This document shows positions 22,641-34,866 of a stretch of DNA of 64,000 nt, piece after piece (the stretch's first letter is position 1; the number at the start of each line of letters is the position of its first letter). The notes beneath the pieces are model-generated. The model was not told the origin of the DNA, searched no databases, and was given only the letters and a program-made list of their open reading frames with translations. Both the position numbers and the translations under genes were made by a program. The stretch is from Macrosoma leucophasiata (lineage: Eukaryota; Arthropoda; Insecta; Lepidoptera; Hedylidae), in the NCBI GenBank assembly GCA_036365455.1, contig JAWQUS010000004.1:6393501-6457500 (forward strand). Reading direction: 5' to 3'.

Positions 22641-22809
22641 AGCTATAATTAAGTACAGATTTATGCAACAAAGTAATTATATAGAATATTGTCCTAGTAT
22701 AAGGTACCATTACTTGTAGTATTGTATTATTACCTATATCTTTTATGTCATCATCTGTATTTTTTGATTTTGGTAAATAAAAATGTTTTTATTATTTTTT
22801 ATTTTTTTA

Positions 22810-23010
22810 TTATAATTTTGCACAGAGTCCTATCCAGTACAGCTTGAGCATGAGCTCAGAGCCCACAAGAAGTGCACCGGTACCCTGTTTCATTGTCTTG
22901 TCCGAATTCACAGGATACAAGATACAAGTTACTTGCATCTTCTGCATCGTCAGTATCGTCATCCTGGTACAACTCGTCACGTCGAAGTAACATTGAAGCT
23001 CTGCAGAATT
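22810..23010 (-). pseudogene. Decayed pogo/Tigger-like transposase C-terminus
   Basis: The minus strand gives RRDELYQDDDTDDAEDAS, then CEFGQDNETGYRCTSCGL, a stop where a tryptophan codon is expected, and AHAQ. After a one-base shift CTG-stop-DSVQNY follows. This matches the tail of insect pogo/Tigger-type transposases: an acidic patch and a Cys-rich motif of the form C..F..N..W..C..C..WAH..C.GW. Stops and a shift make it non-functional. No DDE catalytic core or N-terminal DNA-binding domain is recognisable, so the element is internally deleted. An A-rich strand after the stop fits a 3' end. Confidence 0.72.
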
Positions 23011-23858
23011 TTCTTTTTAACCTTCTCACGACTGACCTTTTGTGGCTTGCTCTGCTTTCCTATTCCTTTTCCTTTGTTTTTCACAGCTTTTACCTTCCTT
23101 TTATTTTATTTTTCAACTAGGCGTCTTTCATTGGTGTAGATGTTAAAATCACTGCGTGCTGGTTTTTTGTTCCTTGTCTTGTCTGGACTGGACTATTTTC
23201 CTTAGGCATCTATCTGAATTAATATTTGAGCATATTTATACATATTTGGCAGATTTTTAGATGTCGATGGTAGGTATATCAAATTGAGACAACGATGTAG
23301 TCACTGGTACAGAAGTAGTGGGACGAAATATGATGTATAATAATGATGTTTTTTGTGTAAGTTATATAGTATAATAATGATGTTAGTTGTTGTAGGTAAT
23401 GTAGACCATGGAAATCACGGCAAAGAAACGGCAAAAAAAATCCTGCCGAGAAATTTTAAGTTATATTAACAATATGGCTATTGAATTGTAAGCTAAAATG
23501 CTACGATTATTACAAACAACAAGTACAGAAATAAATAATTGTTATTTTGTGACTTATCTTAGATTTACCAACTCGAAAAATTAGATGAAAATAGCGCGAA
23601 ACCTTCACTCTCCCTTTGCTCCTAAGCGCATCGCGAGAATTTAGCCAGTCATTGGTCACGCACGGGAATGACGTAATGCTAGCGTATAGTATTAGCATCG
23701 CTTAGTCGCATTCGGTTCTTGATATTTTGAGGTGATCACCATTGCCAACTGACTCCTATTGCCTACATCTCCCCTACATATACCAAAACAACATTTTTTA
23801 CAATTTTTGTCTGTCTGTCTGTCTGTTTGGCGGGGCTAATCTTGGGAACGGCTGGACC

Positions 23859-24418
23859 GATTTTGATGGGACTTTCACTGGCAGATAGCTGATGTGGACA
23901 AGGAGTAACTTAGGCTACTTTTATCTCCATACATCCATACATACATACATACCTACATACAAATAAGTAGACTGGAGTGTATCCGACTTTGACGGGACTT
24001 CCACGGGAAGGTAGCTGATGTAATAAGGAGTAACTTAGGCTACTTTTATCTCCATACATCCATACATATATACATACCTACATACAAATAAGTAGAATTG
24101 GAGTGTATCCGACTTTGACGAGACTTCCACGGGTAGGTAGCTGATGTAATAAGAAGTAACATAGGCTACTTTTATCTCCATACATACATACCTATACCTA
24201 CATACAAACAAATAGAATTTAAGTGTCTCCGATTTTGACGGGACTTTCACTGGCAGATAGCTGATGTGATAAGGAGTAACTTAGGCTACTTTTATCTCCA
24301 TACAACCATACATACATACCTACATACAAATAAATAGAATTTGAGTGTCTCCGATTTTGACGGGTCTTTCACTGGCAGATAGCTGATGTAATAAGGAGTA
24401 ACTTAGGCAACTTTTATA
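23859..24418 (+). repeat. Tandem array of 120-126-bp units
   Basis: Units start at 23859, 23985, 24111, 24231 and 24353 (partial). Each begins GACTTTGACGGGACTTCCAC or GATTTTGACGGGACTTTCAC, runs through GTAACTTAGGCTACTTTTAT and CATACATAC-rich DNA, and ends with GAATTGGAGTGTATCC or similar, which resembles the 5' end of V. Each unit is therefore a V element with its middle missing, joined head to tail. Confidence 0.93.
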
Positions 24419-24496
24419 CTAGCTGCGCCCACGACTTCGTCCGGGTAGACACTTCATATTTTTTCTCACGTGGACGAAGTCGCGGGCACAGCTAGT
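24418..24496. repeat. Terminal hairpin of family V
   Basis: ACTAGCTGCGCCCACGACTT...GGGTAG (24418-24448) is inverted against CACGTGGACGAAGTCGCGGG...CTAGT (24467-24496), about 30 bp per arm with few mismatches. The same pair of arms is seen at 61.95 kb and 62.39 kb. Confidence 0.85.
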
Positions 24497-24573
24497 AATA
24501 AATAAAAATACGAGTGCACTTTAGACACACGACTAAAGTAAAACTTCTTTAGCTCCATCTTCATCCATCATTT

Positions 24574-24872
24574 ACTAGTGGTAGAGCTCCAGTGACGGAG
24601 CTCGCGGGTGTAGATACCAGCGCATTACCTAATTTACTTGCCGCTAAAGTAGTGCCTGTCGGTAGTGTTCAGCACTATCGTGTTCCGGTCAGGCGGTAAT
24701 GTACGGCCCTGAAATTTTTGGCACAGAGGCATGACATCTTAGGCCTCAGGAGTGGTAACGCATCTGCATTTTGACCTTGGTCTTCGTGTGGGTGTCTATA
24801 GGCTGCAGTCATCACTTAACATCAATGTGAACTGCATGCTTGTTTGCCCCTTCCATTACATAAAATAAATAA
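24574..24872 (+). repeat. Family X retroposon, full-length
   Basis: It runs ACTAGTGGTAGAGCTCCAG, GTGTTCAGCACTATCGTG, CTTAGGCCTCAGGAGTGG, GGCTGCAGTCATCAC and CCATTACATAAAATAAAT. It is close to the 7.7-kb copy. Confidence 0.88.
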
Positions 24873-25424
24873 AAATATCTTTCTATCTTCACAAACATAT
24901 ATCTCCCTCTAAACTTCCGTTTGCCTCGCCCGATCACATTTTTCGTAACACTTTCAACATGCAACTCCCCAAGTCAAGCGTGCGTAAAGAAGTTTTACTT
25001 CAATAACATATTTTCAACAACATCTTCACCTTGATTTGAAATCATCTGAAGCTAAAACCAAATAATAAATTGCGAATACTTCACCGGCTGTTTTTTTTAC
25101 ACTACTCAAATATTCCAAGTCACTGGTCACGTTATAATTCTAGTAACATATAAGGTTCTTTTTGTTACACTTACTTCTTTTTTTTTTTAATCACAAGCAA
25201 TTCATTTTAGTTCCGAGTATCACGAAGTAAACCTTAAACTTTTTGTCCAAGTTTTTGCAATTATTACAAGCCATTATTAATGTGTATCGCTTGGATTTAT
25301 TACAATATAAAACAAAGTTACAAAAAGCGCTCACACCTGCGGCGGATGAATGGGCTTCTTTAAAATAGGGTATTTTTTACGATGGCAAAACTAGAGGTCG
25401 TTGACGTCGCCTTGACAGTGTTGC
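24873..25424. other. Unannotated stretch
   Basis: No feature assigned. Confidence 0.4.
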
Positions 25425-25935
25425 AAGTGGAAAAAATCCAGCCAAATACGTCGTAAAACTCACGCACCAAGGGTTCCGTGCGTTCATACGAAAGATATCA
25501 GAAATATGCATACTTTTTCGTTGCAAATTAATTGTCCCCATACATCGTCACTCTTACACTCACGGTTAATTTACCAACTGCAAATGTTTTTTTTTGTTAT
25601 ATCTCAAGATGGTAAAAATTCGATTTTCAGATTTTTTCCTTCACTTGTGCTACAAGATATTGCTTCTTGCCAAATGTCATGATTCTAAAGCAACAAGTAG
25701 TTATAGTAGTAGTACCTAAGTAGTCAATCAAGAAGGAAAGGTTCTGAAATTGCAAAGTACGAAATATGTACCTCAACAGCCGATTACTCTACTTATTGCG
25801 TTACCCTAAGCTTGATATTTTTACAACATCTATTTTAGGCATTCGTTGACCTGATTTTATATTATTTTTATTCTTTAATTACTAACAAACTACTTTTAGC
25901 TTTTACAAGTTTTTTCATTTCCTTTCCGGAACCCT
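25425..25935 (-). repeat. GGTTCCG-class dispersed repeat
   Basis: On the minus strand it opens TTAGGGTTCCGGAAAGG and contains GAATCATGACATTTGGCAAG and AAAAAATCTGAAAATCG. It closes CACGGAACCCTTGGTGCGTG. This order is that of a repeat class I know to be common in Lepidoptera. It has no coding capacity and I cannot assign it to an order of transposons. Confidence 0.7.
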
Positions 25936-26773
25936 AAAAACAGTGGTCGCATGGGATCACATCACCGCCGAATGTGGTTATTATTTGAGGACTGACCATG
26001 AAGTGTTTACGGCCGCGCTAAGTATATTGTTTTGATACATTATTTCGTTTTGATGTGAAAGGGCATTGTTCGGTAGGTAAAGTAATAAATGTGTTTTGGC
26101 TGAATAACATAATATTAAAAAAGAAGTTAGACGTTCTAATAGACATTTCAAAATTCATTCCATATTAACTTTTCTTTTGTATTCGTGGTTGTAGTAAGAT
26201 TTATCAGAATTGGGAGGTGATTTTCGAAGATATTTACAGTTTACATAAGAATATATCAACAAATAGGGACGAGTACTCTAAAGTAACGTAAGAATATACT
26301 AGTTAGGGGTGGGTTCCCTTACTAGACGCTGCGTTAGGAAGGAAAGTTTTCCAAAGAAAATAATTTAATACGTCACTACTCTACACTACACCCTCGTCGA
26401 CAAAGTTCTCACTACTCGTAAATAAAAAGAAATGGAATAAATGGCTTTTAATATCCATGGAACTGACATGGACGCCACGTAAAGAAGCTATTTAATCGAG
26501 AACAATCTTGACCATAATTGACAATAATTGTTACCTGTATACATAACCTTTAATGTAATGAAAATAAGCATGTGATACTAGAACTGGTCTTCTATTGTTA
26601 TCACTGGACCGTGCCTCATAAAAACCAAAAAAAAAAAAAACATTTGAGCCATTGTTTTAGTGTGATAAATTCGTTTCCATATATAAATTTAAATTCTTTA
26701 CTGTTTCTTCGGACCAATATTACTAAAATGTTTGCAAGAATATAGTATGTCTACGTAACTTCTCTCTACCTTC
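25936..26773. other. Unannotated stretch
   Basis: Contains a 14-A run near 26627-26640; otherwise nothing recognisable. Confidence 0.4.
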
Positions 26774-26895
26774 TAATGTACGGACCCGTAATAACTATCA
26801 GAGGCAAAATAACTTAGGTCTCGGACAACGTATCTGCATTCTGACCATCGATGTGAACTGTATACCTACTTGTTTAACACCATCATAATATCATA
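26774..26895 (+). repeat. Family X retroposon, diverged short form
   Basis: It starts TAATGTACGGACCCGTAATA, keeps ACTATCAGAGGC and CTTAGGTCTCGG, lost the CTGCAGTCATC segment, and ends TTAACACCATCATAATATCA. Confidence 0.65.
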
Positions 26896-27156
26896 GTTTA
26901 AAAACCTACTCCTTCCTTAAACTTCACCTAAATTCATGACATGTACAGTCTAAAATTCTCATTAATTAATAAAGGCTATGATCAAACAAGTGTTTGGTCA
27001 TTTTCAGGCTAAAATGACGGCACGGAGGCTAAGGCTATCTCAAATCACTTCCGTGAATAAAAGTTAACGTAAAAGTTTAACTTTTAAGTATTCCCTATAA
27101 AATATTCGATCCAGTGCACTCAAAAAATCTTTATCAACAAGAATTTTAAGAGCAAA

Positions 27157-27221
27157 CAAGTTACTTCACTTAATCTGTAACAAGATACTGCATTTTGCTT
27201 CAGATTAAGTGAGGAAACTTG
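27157..27221. repeat. Imperfect 21-bp hairpin
   Basis: CAAGTTACTTCACTTAATCT (27157 onward) pairs with CAGATTAAGTGAGGAAACTT (27201 onward): 21-nt arms with two mismatches and a 23-nt loop. The size is compatible with a short RNA hairpin, but no lower stem continues. Confidence 0.8.
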
Positions 27222-29351
27222 AAAAATGTAGTAGCCAATATCAAATATCGATGAAAAAACGCGTATTTTTTGCAAAAAAAACCAGTTTGAACTTTCACGA
27301 GATTACCGTATTTGCGCCTGTTATCAAGGCAACTAAAAAAAGTTTCGAGCTGACACATACTAGATAAAGCTTTCAAGTTACTGAAATAACTTAGATGTGA
27401 GAGAATTGTTACAAAGTTAAAAATTTTCACTTCAATTTTTCTGAGGTGTAAAATTAAATACCAAAATAAGAGCGAGACCAAATTCAGATGTTATTTTAGC
27501 CTTTGAGTACCTGGAGAAGATAAGCGTTATTCATATCAAAACAGGTTCCATGAAAACAGTATTTTGTTTCCTTATTCATAAACATTGCTAAACCATTACG
27601 CCGTGGATCAGTAACTTGTATTCTTCTGTATGGTTATTCCAAATACGTGATCTCAACCTCTAAAGGTTGAGAGACTTTAAATAATGATGGTTCATTTATT
27701 TATATCTGTACATTTTGCTAATCTTTAAGGCCACTTTGTAAATTTATAGAGCGACTTTCTGGGGCATCATTTGCTGCAGAGAATCGTAGTTGAAAGGAAG
27801 CAATAAAGTGACAAACTATTTAAATATGACATAAATGTTGAAAGAAGAACCAAAATAATCGTTTTGCAATAGTCATTGACAAAAGGTGTGATTTCGGAAC
27901 TCAAGGTTCGATAATAAACAAATTAAGGACAAATCAGTGGGTCCAACTTGACAAAATTAAAACCTTACTTGAAGTTTGAATCAAGAGTTTAAATTAGAAA
28001 TGCAAACGTTGAAATGTACATAAATAAAAGGCCTTAATGATAATGAAACATTAATGACGACAGACTAAAACGATAATGCAGTCCATAAAGTTGCTTGGAA
28101 TAAATTAGTAACATCGCCCACTGCATACGATTTCGTAACTTGTATCAATGAGAATTTCCTAAATATCCGTGACATTGATACCACAAATATACTTTCGTTG
28201 GAATAATTAACTAATATTAATGTCGATTTCACGTTCACGACGCATATCATTACGTTGTGGCGGTACGTATAAGATATTTTTTTACTCTTCGACATTTGTA
28301 TGTTGTAATTTTTATTGGATGTAGTAACTTTCTCAGGAGAATTCAATATCAGTGAGTAAACACGCTTCTAAAGTAATTATGTAAATTACATAAAAAATAC
28401 AGTGAAGTTAAAATGTAGTTTACATAATAATTACCGAGAGCAACTTAAACTTGAAGGTTAGATTAGCTGGTACGATATTTAAGAAATATTCAATCAACGG
28501 GAAATCTCTTAGAACTTACTGCCTTGCTTCGAACAGTACCTCGTTTATGAAAAGCCTCAGATAGTAGATATTATTAGGCACAATACTAGCAATCCCTCAA
28601 AACGCTCTAGAAAACCTACCACAATGTAATTTCATGCATTGAATGAGAAACCGATGTAAGATTTAATATATGTTTCTTGAAAACGAATTCAAAATAAATA
28701 ACACAATGATTGGCGTGTAAATAAAATTGAATGTTTCATCGCTTTCCTGGTATGAGATTAAGCAAAAACACTTCGCTTAATTAACCAAATTGTAATTAAG
28801 GAAGGTACCAGGTTCTTATAAGAGTAACACAGTGATATAAAATGTTTAACGTTAAATATGTTAGTTAAAAAAAAAACAAGGTGAATGTAAAACACATCCG
28901 CGCTACATGCCTTGAAAAAAAACGCAAGTTATTAAACATAATTTGGTTCGCTATTACAAAGATAGTTCGCACTTAGTGTCGTGTTCGCAATTATCGATTG
29001 TGTAATACATAATACTAGTAATTATAACGTTACGGGTATTATTTAATATCGATATGAAACCTCCAACGTTCAGTCTAGACTGCGGTACATGTATTTATTT
29101 ATCAGCAATGCTAAAATAATCAACATCATTAATAATGTGATGTTCGTTATGAAATCGATTACAATAAAAAGGAGGATATAATAACGACATGTTCAATGAA
29201 AATGATTATTAAAATTAAAAAAAATCTAGAATGAACGCTTCGAGTAGTACGTAATACTTATTCAAAACAGTGATATTTTATTTTATGACAAAATCGTTCA
29301 AGAATGCTGTTATAATTTAATAATTTAACTTCACATGCAGAAGGACATAAA
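27222..29351. other. Unannotated AT-rich stretch
   Basis: Open frames on both strands (for example the minus strand 28065-28346) are unrecognised and have no supporting signals. Confidence 0.35.
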
Positions 29352-29552
29352 CATTATCATCATTTCAGCCGAAAGATGTCCACTATCATCACTCGCTTCT
29401 ACAGTCACTACGTCCGCCGCTGTTTATACAGAGCTGAGTCACAACAGTCCTGAAGCTTGAAGGCATCGTTCAATGTAGCGGAGAACAGTTTTGGAGATAT
29501 GATATCTCCCAGCCCTGCACCTGTCTACTCTGTAGTCACTGTACCACATCCC
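29352..29552 (-). pseudogene. LINE reverse transcriptase scrap, internally deleted
   Basis: The minus strand encodes GAGLGDIISPKLFSATLNDA then FKL, matching the GVRQGD.ISPKLF motif of the RT domain (block 4) in insect non-LTR elements. Stops follow, and then a sequence like the QWTS.G-stop end and its GATGATGATAATG tail (29381-29352). The rest of the RT domain is absent, so most of the ORF was deleted between these parts. It is too damaged to encode an enzyme. Confidence 0.7.
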
Positions 29553-32500
29553 AAATCTCGCCACTCTATGCTTTGCTGCATAAACATACGGTTTCACATG
29601 TATTTATATATATTTCATAAAGGAGATGTTGCGAGCACGGCTCTGGTTCGTACACGTCCTCAAAAATGGGTGAATTAAAGAAGAATCCGAAAAAAATACA
29701 ATTTATTTATTCAAGAATATATTTTAGAGTTACAACCACATTTAATTCAAACGATTTTATCATTTTCAACTATGTTCAACATGGCGGCGATAAAGCTGAC
29801 GCTTGGGATAGTACCTGTATAGATAAAACAAAACTAATGCTATCTGTATCTTACTAGTGCATCACATATTATCAAAAAAACGATGTACCTATCGAATCGA
29901 TCAATTTAAAGACATTCCGATGAATTTCTTTAAATTGGAAATCGCATAATATTAAGTTCTTAGTATTAACACAAGAAATGGATTTCGATAGTATTTAGAT
30001 AATATTACTTTTTTCTCCAAGTAGGTACATATATTACTATATAATCAAGAAACAATTAAAAAAATGAAAATGTCAAAATGATATCGCCCGCCATATTCGC
30101 CATGTTGGTTTTGAGTTGCAATTCTAACTGCAAATAATGTTTTGTAACTCCAAACAAAGCTAAATAATTGAAAATATGCAGCAAAAAACAAACAAAGTTT
30201 TCATATTGATTTTGCCTGTTTAATGATATTGTGTACAATACATGGCCGAAGGTCCATACATTTTTGCAACATCTCCTTTAATAATAAAACTTCTATTCAT
30301 ATTTTTCAATTCACTTCAAAATAATAATAAAGATCGTCTGTTTTACTCATTTTATCTGATCATGATATAACAATAGCTTAGTACAGGTCATTGCTATGAA
30401 ATGATGGTCACTCAGACAGTATGATGTTAAACATTTACATTTTACGTTCTAGTTGGTAAACAACAATCAGAAGTTCATGACACGATTTGTCTTTTTGTTA
30501 TAATTTGTGTCGCTGTATACAGAACTAGGTTGATCGCTACACCAGATATTTGAATATATTTTTCATTGTCGCGTTCTGTCTATTCGTGGTAGCATATAAA
30601 TTGTAGCGTTAGTTAAGAGTCATTTGATGTGGACAATTCAAGCAGTAGTTAAACTAGCCGCAAAATTTCTTTCACTATTCTGATCATTATCAAATGCATC
30701 ATCAATTTGATTTAGGCCTCGGTTATGACTAAGATATCAGCATTTTTACCAATTAATTTTGACATTTCTTATCAAATTGCTATAAAAATATGAAAAACGA
30801 TAAATATCAATTCTATAAAAATATACACATTAGTTTGTATGTACCTATGCGATTTCAAATGAGAAAGTCAAAGTTTATAATAAAAAAAGTTAATGTTTCT
30901 AACGAGTGCCTAAGCGTTTTGACATACAGGATACTAGTATGATTTTAAATACTAATATTAAAAAAACTGGTTCCATAAAAAATTAAGACAAGTCTCTACT
31001 AGATGAAGGCTTATATAAAAGAAATATTATGAGATTTCGTCCTGATAAAGACAGATTCCCACAGCCTCGTGTTATCTTTCTCGAGTATGACAGGAGCACG
31101 GAAACTAGCACCGGTTGCATTCACTTAATTTGATCAACTAACTCAATTCACAAACTAAAAAATGCATTAAGTCAGTGGAATTCTAAGAACTAAATGGTCG
31201 AAATTAGATAGCAATACATGAAATGTATCCTAGTCTACTATGACGAACCTCTTTTACGAAACCGTTGATCACAGACTGGTACACAGCACACACGCAGTGG
31301 TTTGTAAAAAATTTTGATGATTGTGATTTCTTGTAAAAAATAAGCGTTTTTTATTACTTAACTCTCAAAATGATGTTTTGATTAGATTTAAAGTGAAATG
31401 TGCTGTGATCTAAAGATCTAAATCATCAAATTTAAGCTCAAACGCATGCTGAAATATATATGTATACATTAATCTATTGCAAAACGATCTTGAGTTCAAT
31501 TTCACGGCAATTTTCGTTTACCTTTACTAACAATAAACCATGATACAGACACCTAAATCAAAGCAAACAGACCGTAGTAATATTCTTAAACATTACATAA
31601 TTTTGAATAAGGCTGCTTAAGGTATCACTGAGTTAGATATACACTTTTATTTACATTGGTCATTGAATTTATGATCGATTAAGTAGAAACCAACTTTTAA
31701 AAAATAAATAACGTATTTAGCGATTGTTTATTGAAAAATTTTAGATAGTAATCGGAGTTGAGGTAATTGATTTCTATCGTAATTATCCGAGTAAAGGAAA
31801 GGTTTTGAGGGTAACTTCTTATCAGCATAAACATGACGTGCATAGAGGAGTGATCATAATAGGTATATATACTGCGATACAAGCCTAGCTTAGTGCAGGG
31901 TCCATTGTAAATGTTTATGCTTATACAAGAACAATGTTTAATATAGAATTAAATAAATAAATAAATATTTGGCGTACCATATCATGTAAGTACCTACTTC
32001 ATATCAGTTCATATCAATGTGATGTCCCCTTTCTGTACCCCTAGAAAACAACATATTTATGACTTATTAACTTATTAATAATGATTTTTTAACTGAAAAT
32101 TAATTCTTTCAATCTTATAATAATATGATCAACAAATAAGTTCCTGAAGGAATAGATTATTAGCAGTAGCATAACCAATAGGGTAAAGAGCAGAAAAAAA
32201 ACTATTTTCTAATTTATTTCTGGTTGATTATTTACCAATAGTAACCATAGCAATTGTTATATCTCGGAGGCGCCACCTCCGCTGTGTTCTCAGAACATGA
32301 CATGAACATGGATCTATCTTCTATCAAGTTAATCTCATTTCCGATACATTCACTTTCTATGCGTTGATTTGTCTAAATGAGTGGTATGGTTGTCGAACCG
32401 AACCGTACATTTAGAGTATTTGAAGATTGTAATTTATGAATAGGTAGATGGACGCTTGCGCAATTCTTGATGCTAAACACGTGCATCCGATGATGGGCGC

Positions 32501-33877
32501 TGTAGTTTTTTTATTGTACACGTACGAGTAAGTGCTTTGGTGTGTCTGACTGTACGTATGCGTAATGGTAAAAATGAAATGTAAGTAAGTTTATTCACTG
32601 ACAAACATTCAATCCAAATGATGAATATTAATCTTTTGATGAATTACAGTTTTTCAGTGGGATTATTTCGGAGATGCCCTTTTTGCATTGACATTAAAAC
32701 CGCTACAATCATTTCGAGGGGAATTAAGCGAAGCCATGGGAGAAACATATCATATTTCGACAAATCCAATAGGTATATGCGGTAAAAACGAACGAAGCAA
32801 AAACAACAACACTAACGGAAACATACCTAATTTAAAGAAATTAAGACTTTTAAATTAAATGTAAAATTAAGACATTACTTAATTTACAATTAAGATTAAG
32901 ATCTTAATTAATCATGACAGAATACGAATGTTATCGAAAAGAAATGTAGATTTATAGGTTTGAGAAACGAAAAAAATAATTGAGTCAGTAAAATGTAACT
33001 TATATTAAAATTACAGAGTAAGTTAAAAATTAAGAACTTTTGCAAAGACTTTTTTGATTTTTATCAAGAATAACAAACATAGCTAAGCTAACTACATACG
33101 CCAAGAGTTGATCTATCTTTGCTTTTTCATCTTCCAACTGTGTGATGAAAAATGGCAAGCAATTTGTATATTGATCTGGCAAAACATTTATTCCTCGCAG
33201 GCATTTATGTTTGTGGATCAAAGTAAACTGGTCTTAGTTTACGAAGTATCTAATGATAGGTAAGGCCTGAATTTGAAACGTTAGTTTCTGAAATTCAAAT
33301 AGAGAAAACAGGTGCGAAAGCGTAAACTCCGTGAGTAATGAATTAAAAGAACGCACATACGAATTGCTCGTGTTGTGCAGACAGTGTTAGATGGTGGTTA
33401 GCCGGTCGCTATCATTTGGAATTCAATTGGTAGCGTTGTCAAAAAGTCACGACATCATTATTATGCCTCTTTCGTGCACCCGAATAGAATACATGACAGG
33501 AGTTTTATACACCTTACTAAATGCTGTTTTATACACCTTACTAATTTGTTTCTCTTCTTTTGGCGCGATTGGCAAAAATGAGAGTGATTCACCAACACAT
33601 AAAAGTAACAGTCTGAAGTTTGTTGCTAAACTTTTTTGCTGTTTTGTTTTATTTCTGGTTTGTTTTATATTGGATTGTTACTTTGTTACGCTAAAGAAAT
33701 ATAACTAACTTCTTACGTGCGTAGTGTGCGTACATAAATACACACACGTTTTTCATAATTAATCATAACATATCTGTATTTATCTCATTCCTAAGAAGAG
33801 CAGAGGTTTTGATTGATCAGCTAATTCGAAACAAGCTAGTTGTCTCTTTCCTACACTGCATGTGCATATATATATAT
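29553..33877. other. Long unannotated AT-rich stretch
   Basis: I could assign nothing here. An AAATAAATAAATAAAT run at 31949-31966 resembles a LINE tail but has no recognisable body next to it. A direct repeat TTTTATACACCTTACTAA lies at 33504 and 33528. Confidence 0.35.
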
Positions 33878-33909
33878 ATGTGCAATATTTCTTGCTGGAT
33901 ATTGTTAAC
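33878..33909. repeat. MITE Y terminal fragment
   Basis: ATGTGCAATATTTCTTGCTG then GATATTGTTAACTG matches the right terminus of the Y2 element at 8.43 kb. No second end was found. Confidence 0.45.
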
Positions 33910-34544
33910 TGTACCTATATATATACCTACTCAAAGCTTCCACTAGACTGCATTATCCACTAAAAGACCTATTATTGTTATGACAAACAAGCATTGTGTT
34001 ACTTTAATGACATAACGAAATACACAAATATAAACCCACTTAAACTTAATTCTGAAGATAGGAGTAACAGTAACTAAACGTTTTAAAAAACATTTGAAAA
34101 TTGGAGTCTGAACATAGCACATTTAAAATTATACCCTTAAAACGTTGGCTCTACGGTTGATAATGATAAAACAAGGTGTATAAACATGAAGGCATTCAGC
34201 AGGTGTTCACACACCTTGAGATGTTGCAAATGAAAAAAATATTCCATAAAGGATGTGGCAGCTGAGAGCTTTTTAATACTCACGACATTTTACGAGATAC
34301 GACACGACAGTCTGAACACGACCAGTATTTGTTAATAATTGGCATTCATCTTAGATCGTTGAACAGTAAATGTTTATAAATATGAAACATATACTGGGAA
34401 TCTCAAAGCTTTACATTCACTATTTTTCTAAGGCAATGATGTAATACTTCTACGAGAACTTATCAGTAATTCCACAGTTTATATTCATATTTGTATTACT
34501 AACAAAACTTCAAGCCTTTTTCCCTGAAATATATCTTCTATACA
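33910..34544. other. Unannotated stretch
   Basis: No feature assigned. Confidence 0.4.
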
Positions 34545-34866
34545 TCTATACAAATGCATATAATTGGAGTGTCTTATTTGTAATGTAAAAATAACCGCTT
34601 TGTACAAAATGTTATACGTATAAAACAATTATTTTTACATTTTTCGTCTGTCCATCTATTTGTCAGTCTGTTTGTTCCGGCTAATCTCTTGGAACGGCTG
34701 AATCGACATAGACTCAACTCCACTGGCAGATAGCTGAAATAGTAACTTTGTATTTGTATTCCTTTTTTAGAATTATACAAGTTGTGCAGAAGGATGAAAT
34801 AGCGGCTTCATCCAATAACTTTTTTGCTAAACTCTACGCGGACAAAGTCGCGGACAAAGCTAGTTT
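34545..34866 (+). repeat. Family V element, diverged copy
   Basis: It keeps ATAATTGGAGTGTCTTATTT, the CTGTTTGTTCCGGCTAATCT segment, CACTGGCAGATAGCTGA and the GCGGACAAAGTCGCGGACAA end. The middle near 34740-34800 is altered. Confidence 0.75.

Larger units (their letters stand above)
21703..23774. mobile_element. pogo/Tigger-like DNA transposon remnant
   Basis: The ends GGGGAGATGTAG and CTACATCTCCCC are perfect 12-bp inverted repeats, flanked by TA at 21701-21702 and 23775-23776. Removing the element and one TA restores the sequence of the empty V copy. GGCAATGGTGATCA-type motifs lie near both ends in inverted orientation. Inside are a decayed transposase tail (22810-23010, minus strand), a LINE C-terminus (21899-22294), a CA microsatellite and a hairpin. 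TA target and the transposase tail point to the Tc1/mariner-pogo group, but the GGGGAG terminus is not the usual CAGT. Confidence 0.82.
21605..24497 (+). repeat. Family V element split by a transposon and expanded
   Basis: The left part (21605-21702) reads AATAAAATTGGAGTGTCTGT through TATACACGGTA. The right part resumes at 23775 with TACATATACCAAAACAACAT, exactly as in the uninterrupted 13.3-kb copy. The 3' portion then carries a tandem array (23859-24418) and closes with a hairpin (24418-24496). Confidence 0.88.

Noticed and set aside
24035..24250. 71-codon minus-strand frame
   Set aside because: It is a translation of two units of the V tandem array and repeats itself accordingly.
33845..33882. 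Long TA-rich palindrome around TGTGCATATATATATATATG
   Set aside because: The outer TGTGCA motifs are direct, not inverted; only the TA core is self-complementary.
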